Origin: Anas platyrhynchos | Lineage: Eukaryota > Chordata > Aves > Anseriformes > Anatidae | Assembly: GCF_047663525.1 (NCBI RefSeq) | Contig: NC_092591.1 | Span: 31,653,001 to 31,717,000, forward strand | Length of the DNA stretch: 64,000 nt | Direction: 5' to 3' | Part shown: piece by piece, positions 25,201 through 39,119 of the stretch | How positions within the stretch are numbered: the stretch's first letter is position 1 | How the letters are laid out: each line of letters starts with the position of its first letter | Program-made: the position numbers and the translations under genes | Notes under the pieces: generated by a model | The model's input: only the letters and a program-made list of their open reading frames with translations | What the model was told of the DNA's origin: nothing | Database searches by the model: none

Positions 25201-28200
25201 AGCTATTTTATGGGGTCCGTGCCCCGAAACATATCTTCCGGAAATACCAGTGGCTCCTGAGGAACCCTCAGGACAGCCGGCTGCAAGACTCCGATGCCCA
25301 TCATGACATACCAGTGACGACCAGGTGGGTCCTGAGCTGGGCTGCTGCCTTCCAGCACCTTGCAGCCCCTTACCACCACACCAGCATCTATTTTTCATCT
25401 CAGCTCACAACTGTGCCAGGCTTTTCATTCTCCACAGAAAGCAAATTACCACCGTTGGTGCAAAGTGGCCAGCTCCTCACTGTCCACAAGCAGATCCCTG
25501 TTTCTTCCCCACTTCCTTCCCTGGGGACTGGTGCACACCTCCCTTTCCTTCCCCTCTCTCTGGGGCAACACCACCAGTCTGTATCCTCAGGCTTCCCTTT
25601 AATCCCAGTTTCTCCTTGCTCAGGATACGGATTGTGAACTTCATCTTGCAGAACACGGTCACACCTGACCTCGGTAAGGGAACGGGGCCAGTGAGCCCTT
25701 ACATCCCCCTTATCCCCAGGGGATAAGCACAGCTCCTGCCCTGTGCCAGGCACAGGCATCCCAGCACCCTTGGGTGGGGATGTGACAAAAAAAGAGGTGC
25801 AGCTCTGGGAGGTCAATTTGCTGCTGTATCCAGAGGCTGGGAAATGTGGACTGCAGGAACCATCAATGGTCTGCTATTCCCTTTCCCCAAATCCACTGCC
25901 ACCCTTCTGTGTCCCCAAAAAGGCTTGTCCCTCTCTGGCACCCTGGGATCAGCAGGAGAGGTAGCAAAGGTGCTGGCTCTCCAGCTGTCTCTGAGGACCT
26001 GTCTACCTGGCTCACTCCCAGCACCAGCCCCAACACAGCCTGCGGCATCCCAGCTGAGCAGCAAAACCACAAGGATTAGCACTGATCCCTTCCGGATAGC
26101 TCAGCCTCTCCCAGGCACTTTTTTTTTTCTGTCCCCGCCCTTAAGGCTTCAGAAAAGATTTTGGGTGATGCTGCCTGTCAGGAAACGTGCAGGGGGGAAA
26201 GCAAAGCTTTGTGTCACCGTGTCACTAATCCTTCCTGTTCCACTCTGCTACCAGAGAAGCTGCGTGACCTGATAAAGAAGAACGTTTTTGAGGCAATGTT
26301 TCCACTGCATGAGGTGAGGCCAAGTACACAGATGCCTGGGAGGAAAAGCCACAAGAGGTGGAGGAGCCAGACCGGGTGGGAGAGAGCTTTGGGTAACTGG
26401 GGCTGTATCGGGACACACCTGGATGTGGGGCACAACCGGGCTCCAGATGGGAGCTGGGCTGGGGATTAAGGTTGCCCTGATGTTCCTGGGTCCAATCAAT
26501 TTCTCTGCTCTCCAGAAAGAAGAGGTAAGAGAATTCCTAAAGGAGAAGTGGGCTCGCTGGAGAGATATATTTTGCCAACAGCCGATTGAGAAGATCAGGT
26601 AACGTAGGCAGAAGAGGCACAGGGGATCCATCTAGCCAAGAGGCCCCACCTGAAACCCCTTCACCTGAAACCCCTTCCCAAGCTCCTGTTTTTTGTTTTG
26701 TTTTGTTTTAAATCATTAGTTTCTACCTGGCTCTTCTCACACGTATCGGGCCTTTTCTGCAGCTTGTGAAGTTCTTAGCCTAAAGGGTATCCCAAGGCAC
26801 CAAGCTCCGTCTGCTAATTTTGCAGCATGAAAAAACCCCGCATCTGAGCAGCTTTTAATTAGCCTCTTTCATTTTCCACCACCCTCTTCCATGTTCAAAA
26901 GGAAGGTGAGATGAGAACAGAGTATCAGTGAACACATCCAGCCTGAGGCTGAACTTGGGACTTTAAGGGCAACAAAGGGCTCCTAAAGCCACATTAAAAC
27001 TCAGGGAAGAGCTCAGCTATTTTAAAAAAGGGAAGAAAACTAAGTCTCCATGGCCAGGAAAAGGAAGGCAAAAATAACATGCTGCTTCATAAGGTTTTCA
27101 GTGGACCGTGGGAGGGAGATGAAATGCTAAAATTGCATTCTCTTTCCTTAAACGTGTCTTACAGTTTGCAAGTCTAGCAGGGGCACCAGGGAGCCTCGAT
27201 CCCTCCATGGTGCTCGAGGTCAGACAAAACACCATTTCTAAGGTCAATGCATCCTGACCTGTTGTTATCACAGAAGGATCAAGGGGCCAAGTACAAAATC
27301 ATCTTCTTAACACAGGCCAGGGAGCACATCACCACCTCTGACTGCTGGCAGGGAGTGAACCCCTCCGGAATATCGGAGGGGAGGCAGGTCCCTCAGTCAG
27401 TAGTTACCAGCATTTCCTACCCATGCCTCCAACCTTCTTGCCCACACAAGAAAAAATGAGATGCTGCTGTCAGAAGGATGAAACGTGGAAGTATTGCAGG
27501 GAGATAGATGATAGATAGGAGGGGATATTGCTCTGGTTGGAGAAACGTTGCACCTTGCGGCCCTCTCATCTTTTTGAAGCCTTTCTGTTCTGTAGACATG
27601 GGTTGCAACTTGGGCTCTCAATCACTTGCACCGCTTTTACCTAGCATACAATTCATCTGACCGCATTTACCCTTAAGGCAGTTTGCTTCAGTCACCAGGC
27701 TGACTGAGAACAGGAGAAAACACCTCGTTGCCTTCTCCAAACCCTGCAGGACATCATGCCCAGCACCACACGCCCACCAGGAGAGCTCTGTGTGTCTGTC
27801 CATCCCACATTCAGCTCTCAGATGGAGCCGTGCTCTGAGCAGGTCTTTGCTGTGCAGCCCCACAGCAACATCCACAGTGCTCTTCGCTGCATCCTCAGAG
27901 TCCACACACAGGGAGTCCTAGGATCTCCCTCTGCTGCCAAAATCCCCTGGGAACTGCTGCCCACTCCTGCTTCTTCCAGGTCACTTGGGCTGACTCTCCC
28001 AGTCCCAACCAAATGCCCAGATATGCAGCACTGCCCCTCCTGGACGTGGCTATCCCTTTGGGGGTGGAAGAGCATTTCCTAGTGACCCCAAGCAGCATTG
28101 TCTCCTTGTTGGCCCCAAAGCACATCTCACCTTTCCTTCCAGGTGCTATTTTGGTGAGAAGGTGGCCCTGTACTTTGCCTGGCTTGGCTGGTACACCTAC

Positions 28201-31200
28201 CTGCTGGGGTTCGCTGCGTTGATGGGCCTGGTGGTCTTTGTGGCTGGGATTACTGTTTTCAACTCCAGCCAGGTGAGGTAAGGCAGCTGAGAACACCAAA
28301 TGCACATCCCCTTCACCACCCTTTGCTGTGCATATTTCTTTGACCACTATCACTCCCCTTTGCTTCTCTCTACTCCTTCCTCTCCAGCAAGGAGATCTGC
28401 GAAGCCAATAACACCATCATGTGCCCACTCTGCGACCAGAAGTGCCCGTTCTGGCTGCTCTCTGACACCTGCACCTATGCCAGGGTGAGTAGCCCCCTTC
28501 CCAAGACAGGCTCAAGGTGAAGGATGGGAAAATTCCCAGCTTATGCTGTGCCCACGCCACCAAAAATAAAACCCCCTGTGCAAGTTGGCTACAACATGCA
28601 GGAGACCTCCACTGATAAGGAAGACAAGCTCTAGCCTGATCACGGTCTCCACCACCACCAAAAAAAATGAAAAGACCAAGGAAAAAGCACTTGGCACGAT
28701 CTAACAAGTCCCCGCTGTCTATCCCCTTCCTGCATTTTGCCCTCCTGCACCATCTTTACCTGTCTCTTGGGAGATCAGGGTGGCAAGAGGTCTACTGAGT
28801 GCAGAGGCTTCTTCCCAGCCCTAAGGTGCTCCTTGGTGCCCCCATCACGTTCTTCCTTGATCTTCTCCAGGTCACTCACATGATTGACAACGAGGGGACA
28901 GTTATATTTGCCATGTTCATGGCCATCTGGGGTAGGTGTCAATGTCTCAGCACCACACACACAGAGCTTGCAAGGAGGAGCAGCCCGCCATAGCTTAGGG
29001 GGAGAGGAGGTGGAAGAAAATGGGACACCAACGCAGCTCCAGCATTCAGGGGCTTTTTAGTCTCTAGCTCCTCTACTTCCAGAGCCATCCGCTCCCCCTC
29101 CAGACAACACAAGGGATAAAATCATGCCCCAAATTCCTTTCTACGTCTCAAATACTCCTCAGCCACCCTGCCTGAGAGCTTTTACTCCTTCATCCACCAC
29201 AGCCTCCACCCAACTCTGGTCCTTTTCTAGCAGCTGCCTGTAAGTGGACACAGCTGCAGGAAGGAGGCACCACCACATCCCTCAATAATCCTCCTCAGGT
29301 TGCCACACCATCTTATAGCTTCTCTGGAAGACCATTGGGCTCTGAGTCGGTGTGATCCCATCACCATATTAGCTGCATGTTTAGTCTGCTTTCACTACAG
29401 CCCTTTCAGTTACAAACACCACCGTGGTTTTAACCAGCCAGCACCTGGGCTGGGTGTTTCACTGCTGAGCAGGTTACAGATGTGGTCTTGCATGTCCCTG
29501 TGGGTCATCTTGCACAAAACAAGCTTAGGAAGGTGAATTAACAGAGTGGGTGGCTGTAAATTAATTTGCAGAGGCATAGCCGTGCTGAGGTGCAGCATGG
29601 GATGCCTATTATCTTTTAAAGCACATTTTTCATCAGTCCAGAATAACGTGGTTGGCTGGCCCCATGTAACCATGCCCACCACAGCAGACTAGCCCTGGTG
29701 CTTACTCTGGTTTAGATCAAATCCCTTACAGTCCCTAGAGCTGGCCTGACTCCCAGTAAAAAAACTCACCCCCGTACCTCCATCCTCTTCTTCACTGCTG
29801 CTCATCCCGGATCCTTTCTGGTTGCTGAGGTGCAGAGGTAGCTGCTTGTCCTTCATGGGCCAAGAGCAGTCCAAGCAGCTTTGCCATCAGGTTGGGTGGT
29901 AACACAACTGCCCAGCCTGTGCTGTGGAACGGAGGGGTGACTTCTGCAGGGCCATCCCTGAGGGTCACCGTGCTCCCACCTTCCCCCCACAGCCACCGTG
30001 TTCCTGGAGCTGTGGAAGAGGCAGAGAGCCACCGTGGTCACCAACTGGGACCTGTACATGTGGGATGAGGATGAGGTAAGTAAGGATGTCATCTTTCCAG
30101 CTTAATGCTTCTCTTTTCAGGGCAGGAGATAGCTAGGCTTGCAGAAGAGACACGGCAGAGGTACCTCTCTGTGGATGTGGACACATAATAGAGGCACTTA
30201 AGCAAGGGGCAAAGCCAACACCTGGCTCCTTTGACAGTCCCAGGAGAGGCAGACCCCTCCAGAGAGCTGAGCAGATGCTTGTCTCCACTCCACATTGCTA
30301 TTCCCCTCTCTGCATTGCTAGCCCCCTCTTCACCTGCACGAGTGCTTGAACTCAGTCAGGACTGGCCATGCTGTTCTAGGTTGGGTTGGGTGCTCAGTTC
30401 TGTCCTCTGGTTCTGCTCATCCCCCACCTCCATTTACACAACCACCCTGGGCTTTCCACCACCTGGGAATGGCTCTGTTGGATCCTTCATTTTCCATACA
30501 TATATATACGTGCATGTATTTGTTTTATTTATGTATTTTTAGGAGGAGCTGGCTTTGGAGCTGATCAATAATTTGCAGCACGAACCTCGGCGGTACCAGC
30601 ACTCCTACTTGCGCAGCACCATCGTCCTCATCATGGCTCTGCTCATGGTATGTGACAGGATAAACGTAGGGTAGAGGAGGCAAACCCTTGACACTCTCAT
30701 TTCTTCCCGTGAGTGTGACAGGCCTAAGGAAAGTCTAGATGAGGAGAGGTGGAGATGTCCATGTTACAAACTTCTAACCCTCCCCTTAAGAGGACTGGCT
30801 TGCTTTTGAGGCCAGTTGCAGGTGGTGAAGAGAGGCAGTGTCTGAAGGCCCAGTGGTCCTCAGCTGGAACGGCTTCTCCTCACCCCTCTGCAGATTGCTG
30901 TGCTGATTGGCATTGCCCACGCGCTCGTCATTTACCGGGTGGTCGCGACGGCTTTCTTCACCCAGAGCGACTTTGAATTCCTCCGCGAGCAGGCCAACAC
31001 CGTGGCCGTGATGACAGGGGCTGTGCTGCACTACCTCACCATCATCATCATGACCAAGGTGTAGAGTGTGGCACGGGGTGGGTGGTGGTGGGGTTTCCCC
31101 TTTTTTCCCCCCTGTCATCAACGCTCCCCTCTTGTTTTACACTTCTCTCCTGCAGGTCAACAGGCATGTGGCCCTCTTTCTCTGTGACCTGGGTAAGGGA

Positions 31201-34200
31201 AACTGCCCCCTACCTGCACCTGCACCCCACAGCAGTCCCCAAATGCAGCCAGACTCATGGCCCCTTCCCTTCCTCCACCACTGCGAAGCATCTCCCAGGC
31301 AGCTCTCACCATGCAGGTCCCCAGGGAAATCAGCAGCCCAGCTGGCTGTCCCCAGACACGTTACGCTTTGGAGGGGCAGTGAGGCTGAGAGTTGAGATGA
31401 GCAGGAAGCCAATAACAACCACAGAAGAGCTTATAGCATGGTTTTCCTCCCAACTTGAAGCCCCCTTCTGCCCCAGCTTGTGGCTCTGAGGGATCTTTCT
31501 TCTAACCTGGGCTTACCACCCTCAAAGGGCTCAGGTAAAGGGGCAGGGAGAGCTCCACAGGGCGCAGAGACCCCTTTACAACCTCCAAGGCTACCACGGG
31601 ATCCAGGGGAAGCGGGGCAAGGTCCCACCACTGTGTGACCAAAGCCCTGTTTCTGTCTACAGAGAAACCACGGACCTTCTCCCAGCGTGAGAACAACTTC
31701 ACCATAAAGTTCTTCATCTTCCAGTTCTTCACAAACTTCTCCTCGCTCATCTACATTGCGTTCTTCCTGGGGCGGTGAGTAGTGGCCGGAGGCCCAGGAG
31801 GAGCCCATCTCATCCACCCTCCTCACCAGAGCACAGCGCCCAGGGCAGATGGGAGAGGGCCACAATCCACCTGGGAGCTCAGCAGGGCCTTTCCCTGAGG
31901 GTGTGGTGGGTGGGGGGAGCCCCTCGCCTCTCTGCTGATGTCTGGGGGTCGGTGCTCTCCATCTCCATCCTCCAACATTCATCCAGAGGGGGGTCAACGG
32001 TGGGGCTCAACAGATGTCACTCTTCTTGCTTCCCTGCTCAGGATCAATGGCCACCCAGGGAACTACGTGCGCATCGCTGGCAAGTGGAGGCTGGAGGAGG
32101 TGAGGGACTTGCTGTGAAACCCCCTGACCCCGCACCACAACTCCCACCCTGCGTTTCTCCCCTACCCAGCAAGGTTCTGCTGAGCCTCAGCTGGGCCAAG
32201 TAGCCCCTCAGGGCAGGTCTCGCTGCTTGTGGTACCCAACCCCTCTCCTCTTATCCCTTTGCAGTGCCACCCCAGTGGCTGCATCACCGACCTCTTCATC
32301 CAGATGGCCATCATCATGATGCTCAAGCAGACCATCAGCAATCTCGTGGAGTTCCTCGTCCCGTAAGTTCTCCTCCAGCCTGCAGAGCACCTCCTGGTGT
32401 TCCTCTATATGCAGGACATCTTCCCAGCTCTTACAGAGAACAACCCTGGCCTTTGGGCCAAGATTTCCTCCTTTTCCCCATATCAGGTCTCCAGGGCTGT
32501 CACTGCCAGCAGGTCAGCCCTGCTGTTCTCTGCAGGCAGTGGTACAAATTGCTTCCTCCCCTTGCAGCTGGATAGGCCACAAAATACGCTCTAGGCAGAA
32601 GCGCCCCAAGAAGAGAAACATGGTAGTGGGAGAAGAGGAAGAGCCTGAGGACCCCTGCAAAAAGCAGTGGCTGAGCAACTATCAGCTCAGCGAGGTCAAC
32701 ATCTTCAGCTTGTTTGATGAGTTCTTGGAGATGGGTACGTAGGGAAGGGGAGGGTGAGCAAGGAGGGGTGCTGTGTGCCGTGCCATATGTCCTCCTCGGG
32801 TGGGGAGAGCCTGACTTTGGGGAGCCCTTGTATAGGCAAGGGAGAGCTCTGAGACCCAGCTCCATGCCCAGCCCCACACTCCAAGAGCCCTGGCACACCG
32901 AGATCATTCCCAAAGTCAGGGAGGACAGGCAACTGCGTTGGCCTTGGGTCCCTGCCTAGCATCTTCCTCTCCTCCTAGGAGCATCAAGGTGATGGCCGTA
33001 ACCCTTAGGTGCTCCCTCTGCTTGGCTGGCTCAACCAGTGCCCAGTGGGACCCCCACAGAGTTCCCTCTCCAATAGCTCTGGGAGAGGTGGGTGTCCCCT
33101 GTGGGGGTGTAGGGTCTCCAAGACAGGTCCATCTCCCCCTTTCAACCCTGTGAGGCCCCTCTGACACAAGCCACTAAGCAGGACAAGCCCACACTGCAGC
33201 TGGGTCCCTGTGGGATGACCCCTCCAAAGCAGCTCCGTGCCATCACCTGGCATTTCCCCCCTCTGCAGTGATCCAGTACAGCTTCACCACCATTTTTGTG
33301 GCTGCCTTTCCCCTCGCCCCGCTGCTGGCTTTCTGCAACAACCTCTTCGAGATCCGTCTGGATGCCATCAAGATGATGCGGCTGCGCCGGCGCATGGTGC
33401 CCAGGAAGGCCAATGACATCGGTGAGACGGGGCCCTCTGTAGCTGCTGCTTGGGGAAACAGTGCAGGTGGAGAGCCCCTTCTAATGGGGGGAGGTCTGGA
33501 GCATCCCTTTGCCAGGGGCCAGTACCACAGGGAGAGCTGCGTTTTGCGGAAGGAGAAGCAAGTTCAGATCCTGCAGAGGTTGAAGAGCACCTTGTCTCTC
33601 TCCTTCTGGCCTCTTCTGGCTGTGCCAAACCAGCTGGGGCTGGGTTTGCAACCCCAGGGGAGTGGGAAAAAGCTGGCGGGAGGGTCTCAGTGACTGCTCC
33701 TCTCCTGCAGGAATCTGGCTGCAGGTCCTGGAGGCCATTGGCATCCTGGCTGTCATCGGGAACGGACTTGTGATTGCCATCACGTCTGACTTCATCCCTG
33801 TGCAGGTCTACAAGTACACGTACAGCCCCTGCATGACGAAAAACAGCACTGCTGTGGAGTGAGTGTTGCTGGGCAGGCGCCCCCACCCCTGCAGCCCTGC
33901 CTGCAGTGTCCTGTCCTGCCTCTGTGCAAGAGTGTGAGGCTTCCCCCAGAGCGGGGAGGGTCAAAAAGAGTTGTCAAAAGTCTTCAAAAAAAGAGTTTTC
34001 CAGATGGCACCAACTTCAGCATGGCAGCCAGCCTCTCACTCACATCAGTGGGTGAACTTGCGCCTCTGAATGGAAAGAGCATGGTGAAGCACCCAAGAGC
34101 TGCAGGGAGGACTTTCAGCTGGGTGCCTGCCCATGCCCTCTCCTCCCCTCCCTTTTTTCCCACCTGGGGCCTTTAAGTCCCCTACCAAAAGAAAGGACAC

Positions 34201-35823
34201 AAGAGCTGCAGTTTCCTTCAGGGCATGCCACAACTTCTCCAAGTGTGGCCACAAAGCAGGAATTTCCCCTCGCCGCAGGGTTCCTGTGCCCAGATGTGCC
34301 CTTTCCTCCCCCACAGCTGCCTGACCGGCTACATCAACCACAGCCTCTCCGTCTTCCGCATCCAGGACTTCGAGCACCACACAAAGCTGGCCGAAAATCA
34401 GACAGACATCATCTGGGACAAGATCACAGAGTGCAGGTACCAGCACCCCTGCCAGCACCTCACCACAGCACCTAGCCCCTGGAGGAAGCCACCAGAGCTG
34501 GGACTGCTGAGGTGGGACGTGATGCCCTGTGAGGGGGGAGCCTGAGCTGGCGCTGATGGGGCTCTGCTGCAGGTACCGGGATTACAGGAACGCCGATGAC
34601 TACAGCTACACCGTCCAGTTCTGGCATGTCTTCGCAGCCCGGCTTGCCTTCCTCATCCTCTTTGAGGTGAGCACTGAGGGCAGGCTGCCTGAGGAGGCAC
34701 AGAGAAGCTGGGTCTAACACAGGGGTGGTGGCACAGACCTGGGGAGCCACTCACTGCCTGCGGTGGCTCCGTTTGCTTTCTGCAGCACGTGGCTCTGTGT
34801 GTCAAGCTGATCGCAGCCTGGTACGTCCCTGATGTGCCCCAGTCAGTTAAGAATCACGTTCTGGATGAGAAACACAGCAACCTTCGGAAAGAACTGAGGT
34901 GGGTGATGCACCAGAAGGTGCCAGGGGTTGCTGTGCTCAGAGACAGCATGGTGTTCAGCTGGAGACCTGGCTGATTGCAGGATCAGCCCACTCCAGAGCC
35001 CCATGATTGGGTTTCTTGACTCCGTGGGCACAGAGGAGCATGGGGCTATGAGTCCCTGCCTTCTGGTAAGCTCCTCCATCACACTTTTGGAGGTAGCTAC
35101 TCCCCAGCTTTCATTCCAGCCCCTCCTGCTTAGGGCCTACAGCACTAAATGTCCATTTAAAGGTGGGCTGCATGACCTGGGGAGGAGGAGCCACCTCCCT
35201 CCACACCTGCAGTGTCACTGAGCAACCCAGGTGCCTGGCTTTCAAGTGCCTCAATGCCAGTGAGAAGAGTTCCACCTGGGGTGATTCAATACTAAAGCTC
35301 ACCAGAGGAGGAGTCTGCTTGCCTTTGTCTTTTCCTTTAGGAAAGACAAGCTCGAAAACAAACAAACAAAAAACAGCAATTTTGTCCAAATTTTCCATTT
35401 AAAACGTTGCTGAGGGGTAGGGGGGCAACCCACAAAACAATTTCAGCTGGAGGCAGAACCAACTTAGCAGAAAGCTGTAGGTGCTGCTGTCCTCTGGGAC
35501 TGAACCCTGCTTTGGAGGAGGGCTCAGCCTGCTCCTCCCCACAAGCCTCTCCTGAAATCCAGGTGAGAGCAGAGCTGTGTGGGGCTTGGGAAGCATCACA
35601 CCACCACCATCCAGCTCCCAGGCTGCAGCTTCCCATTGGCAGAGAGATTTGCACACATAGGGACTTCCCACAAAGAGCAGATCGTTCTCCACTTCTATCT
35701 GGCAAACGGCCCTAGTCCCGCTCAGAACATTTTCCCCTCTTCCCCCCTTCCTTCCAGATATCCTATCCATAACCTCCTTCTCCCTTCTCCTGCAGCATGA
35801 TGGAGTACTCCACCGAGGTGTAG
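19299..35823 (+). CDS. ANO9: Anoctamin-9 (TMEM16J), complete, 24 coding exons
   Basis: Exons: 19299-19304 (M-Q only, inferred), 24123-24188, 24414-24530, 25185-25324, 25624-25673, 26255-26313, 26516-26598, 28143-28277, 28388-28484, 28871-28931, 29993-30075, 30543-30647, 30894-31058, 31156-31192, 31663-31774, 32042-32099, 32265-32362, 32568-32734, 33269-33421, 33711-33858, 34317-34436, 34573-34666, 34786-34898, 35796-35823. They join in phase to 2295 nt (764 aa plus TAG); human ANO9 is 782 aa. The N-terminal anoctamin dimerisation region starts with [13 protein letters not shown]; the membrane core follows with [35 protein letters not shown] and [15 protein letters not shown]. Of the six TMEM16 calcium-site positions, acidic residues appear at E487, E542, E545, E574 and D578, while the helix-6 Asn position is Ser483, as I recall it also is in human ANO9. 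ANO9 has been described as a cation channel and/or lipid scramblase; function here is inferred. The short C-terminus ends EYSTEV and lacks the longer human tail. Confidence 0.93.
19305..24122 (+). other. ANO9: Inferred ANO9 intron 1
   Basis: Sequence between the proposed two-codon start exon and the first well-supported exon (24123-24188, [17 protein letters not shown]). No recognised repeat family or gene was seen. It holds a perfect short inverted repeat at 21253-21270 and a 34-bp-period partial duplication at 22794-22848. Several chance open frames longer than 100 codons occur in this GC-rich stretch and lack protein-like features. Confidence 0.5.
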
Positions 35824-36453
35824 CCTCCTCGCACTGGAGAGAGTGAGAAGCACGGACCTGAGCCCCTCTCCCCAGCCCAGCAGTGCCACAAGCACCGGAG
35901 GAACCACCACAGCACCGCTGGCAGAGACAGGCCACGTTCCCCCAACTTTGGACTTGAGCTGGGGAGTGACAAGGTGACGGCAGCTTCACAGAGCAGGATG
36001 TTTTATGACTTGCACAGCCATGAGGAGGAAGAAAGTCTCAGTAGAGACAGGAATGCTACTTGGGGCACGGGCTGGGCGAGTGTGCTGCTGGTCTGGAGGA
36101 GGTGATCGAGCTTCCCCATCAGTCATCGCCTTCACATGCCACACAGCCTCGCAGGAAAAGGCAGCTACTTCAGTCCACATTCCCTCTCACTCCTTGGCAC
36201 CTTTTTCCTCTGCCTTCAGTGACCTCCCTGCTCCTGTACCGTCAAGAAAATTCAGTCCTTCCTCTCTCACACCAGCCAGCACAATGCTCCTCTCGGCACA
36301 ACTACCATGTGGCTGCAACTCCAGCCCAGCGCTTTCACAGGCTGGAAAAACAAACTCGTTAGCCTGAGTGGCTTTTGTACTGGGCCCTGCCAAGTCACTG
36401 CACCTGCTCTGACTCGATTACATTCCCACCTCAGCTAGAATGAGAGAATGGTG

Positions 36454-36459
36454 AATAAA
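36454..36459 (+). terminator. ANO9: ANO9 polyadenylation signal AATAAA
   Basis: First canonical AATAAA after the ANO9 stop at 35,823, giving a 3' untranslated region of about 650 bases. Cleavage would be expected some 10-30 bases downstream. Confidence 0.7.
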
Positions 36460-36479
36460 CACACTAACCGCGCAGGTGC

Positions 36480-39110
36480 AAGCAGCCTCATCTTCAGCTG
36501 CCATGAGTCACTGTAGTCACACTGGAACCATTCCCCCCTCCCCTCCTTTGCCATCCACATCACCCAAAGGAATTGTCTACTCCACCCCCTCTTTTCTTCA
36601 TATGGGTAATCAAAAAAGGGCTGGAGCTGGACCACTTGTACCTAGCTCAGCATTAGGGCTGGGGGAGAGGTGCTGGCTAGTGACAGGATTAAAAGAAGTT
36701 GGTGCTTTGACCATGCATAGTGGGGAAAAAAAATAAATAATTTGCTAGGGTAACAAAACAGCATTAAGCTACACAGAAAATCCAGAGTCACAGGGCTAGA
36801 AAGGGTTATTTCTTGCTGCAAAACAGGCCCACTAGCCTAAACACAAGCCCTGCCAGCCTGATATTTCTTCCCCTCTTCCCTTACAGCTCTCCCTTCTACC
36901 TACAAACACAAGGGGGTTTTGTCTGTAGCAGAGCAGGGGCTACGTGCCACAGCTGGTCTGGTGTCACAGCCATCACTGTGGATTTTCAAATATTTATTTC
37001 CAGTCTCTTTGCTTTGCTTACTGCCAGGCCTACCTGAAGATTTACCAACTCAAGGTAGAGCTATTTGCCTGAAAGGAATGATGTGTTTGTTTGGCACTAC
37101 ACAGAAATGAGAATGTGCCCTCAAACGTGGGATCCTTCACTCAACGTTGGGTGCAGAAACAGCCTTTTGATGCCTCTTGCCATGTTAGACCTGTGTGCGG
37201 CAGCCTTGCTGAGTTGGGTTGGTAAACACGGGGAAACAAATTTTCTCTCTCTTTTTTTTTTTTTTTCCTAACTTTGATCCATGAGGAAGACAGGAGCACA
37301 GGCTGGGGCCTTATAGCTCAGTTTCCAGTTTTGTCATGGTCCCTGTAAGCTCTGGGAAAATCCACCGGGGAGTTTTAAAGCTGACCTCTGAATTTTAGGG
37401 TCTTTTTCTTTATGAGAACTGAAAACTTTTAACCAGTTTTGAAGTTTAACCTTCAGCTCCACACTTTCATTATCTCCTCTGTAAAATGGAAATACAAACC
37501 TCAGGGTGAATTGTGGGAATGAACTCAATAAAACGTGGGAGCTACATGGGTAAGCATGTGTGTGAGCATGTGTAATAAGCGTATAGCCACGACACAAACT
37601 CAGAAAGATGCAGACAATGAAACCAGAGAAACATAGGTCAGGAACAAGTATTTCATTAGGACTCATCTGTCTCATTCTGTAATTAAAAGTCAGAATAATC
37701 CAAGGCCCTGTAAAGAAATGTACACAGTGATGCTCCTTCCTGTAACACCTGGAGAGTCCCTGTCCTGATTTAACAATGAAAAGCCACCACCTGCTGCGTT
37801 TCCTGGGAAAAGGAGAAGAACAGTGACAGTGATTAAATGTCTGCTGCTAGGTGCCTCCTCATCCTGTAGCACTGCTCTCATTTATGGGACGTGGAGGTGA
37901 ACTCCGGTACACAGCCGCCTGGCAGCATTAAGTAGCTCAACCTTAATTAGCTTCAAGCTGTTAAATGCAGCAAGAACCGGCTATTAGCAATCTCCCATCA
38001 ATAAAGTTATTTCCATCTGCCTCCTAGCTGGCAGAGAGCTCTTCCTACCTCAGCAGCATGTGCTCACCTTGGGCCAGGGGGCAGCATCAGGGGGATGGGG
38101 TCACAAACCCCACAGCAGCACCGCACACCGAAGCAACAACCTCAAATCAAGAGAATTTTGGCTGCAGCTGGGGATGCAGAGCCAGCTCCTTCCCTACAGC
38201 TGCCCCATGTGTGATAACCCCAGCCACTGCCTGCCTGGCAAAACGCAGCTCTGTCAAAGCACAGAACGGGGGCAGAGCTATTTTATTGCTGAACCCCAAA
38301 TATTTATGGTCTCCTGAGGGTCCCATCACATATTTCCAGCAGTAGAGGGGCTTGCAAGGACTCTGCCTTGCTACCAAGGCCAGAAGGTGACTCTCCCAGG
38401 GGTGACATGCCTGTGAGTCCCTGCCCAGAACTGCAGCAAAAGGCACCAAAGTTAACTCAAACCAAAAACTTCACTCCCACAGACGTGGAAAGCCACAAAC
38501 CACCAAGCAGGGAAATGAAACAAACCATGCAATGCTCTCGTCCCTCTGGCTTGTTCTGTCCTTTTGCCACTGTGAGCAAGATCAGCTCCATTTCCTCTTG
38601 CTTCAACTTACCCAGGGGAATAACCCTGATAGACAAGAAAGGTTTTATCAGCCCTCAGGTCCCTATCCTGCCTCCTGCTGCCCTTGCCATTGACATGAGC
38701 TGGGGTTTGTCCCTTGGGATCCTTTATCACAGAGCCATCATGGAAAGCCCTCCAGGACCACCTGCTTCAACCACCCCCTACCACCAATGTCACCGCTTAA
38801 CCATGTCCCCAAGCACCACGTCCAACCTTTCCTTGAACACCCCCAGGGACAGTGACTCCACCACCTCCCTGGGCAACCCACCCCAATGCCCAACCCCTCT
38901 TTGAGCAGAAATGTCTCCTCATTTCCAGCCTGAACCTCCCCTGGCGCAACTTGAGGCCATTCCCTCTAGCCCTATCGCTAGCTATCTGCGAGAAGAGGCT
39001 GACCACCACACACAGGGACCACAAACCCTATGGCGAGGAGCACCAGCCGCACACAAACACAACCCCAGTCCCTCTATACACCCCTTTTCCTTTTTACACC
39101 CAAACTTTTC
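36480..39110. other. Intergenic region downstream of ANO9
   Basis: No gene was recognised. There is a pyrimidine/T-rich run near 37,245-37,266, and the right end holds a minus-oriented CR1 copy listed separately. Short open frames are not protein-like. Confidence 0.55.
38690..39005 (-). mobile_element. CR1 LINE fragment, minus orientation
   Basis: On the plus strand this reads as the reverse complement of a CR1 3' region: CTACCACCAATGTCACCGCT, then CCATGTCCCCAAGCACCACG, TCCAACCTTTCCTTGAACAC, CCCCAGGGACAGTGACTCCA, CCACCTCCCTGGGCAACCCA, CCTCCCCTGGCGCAACTTGA and GGCCATTCCCTCTAGCCCTA. The match to the remembered avian CR1 consensus is high over about 250 bases, so this is the youngest-looking CR1 copy in the window. 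The transcription direction of the element is minus. It ends about 150 bases before the CpG-rich segment at 39.15 kb. Confidence 0.85.
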
Positions 39111-39119
39111 CCTCAGGGT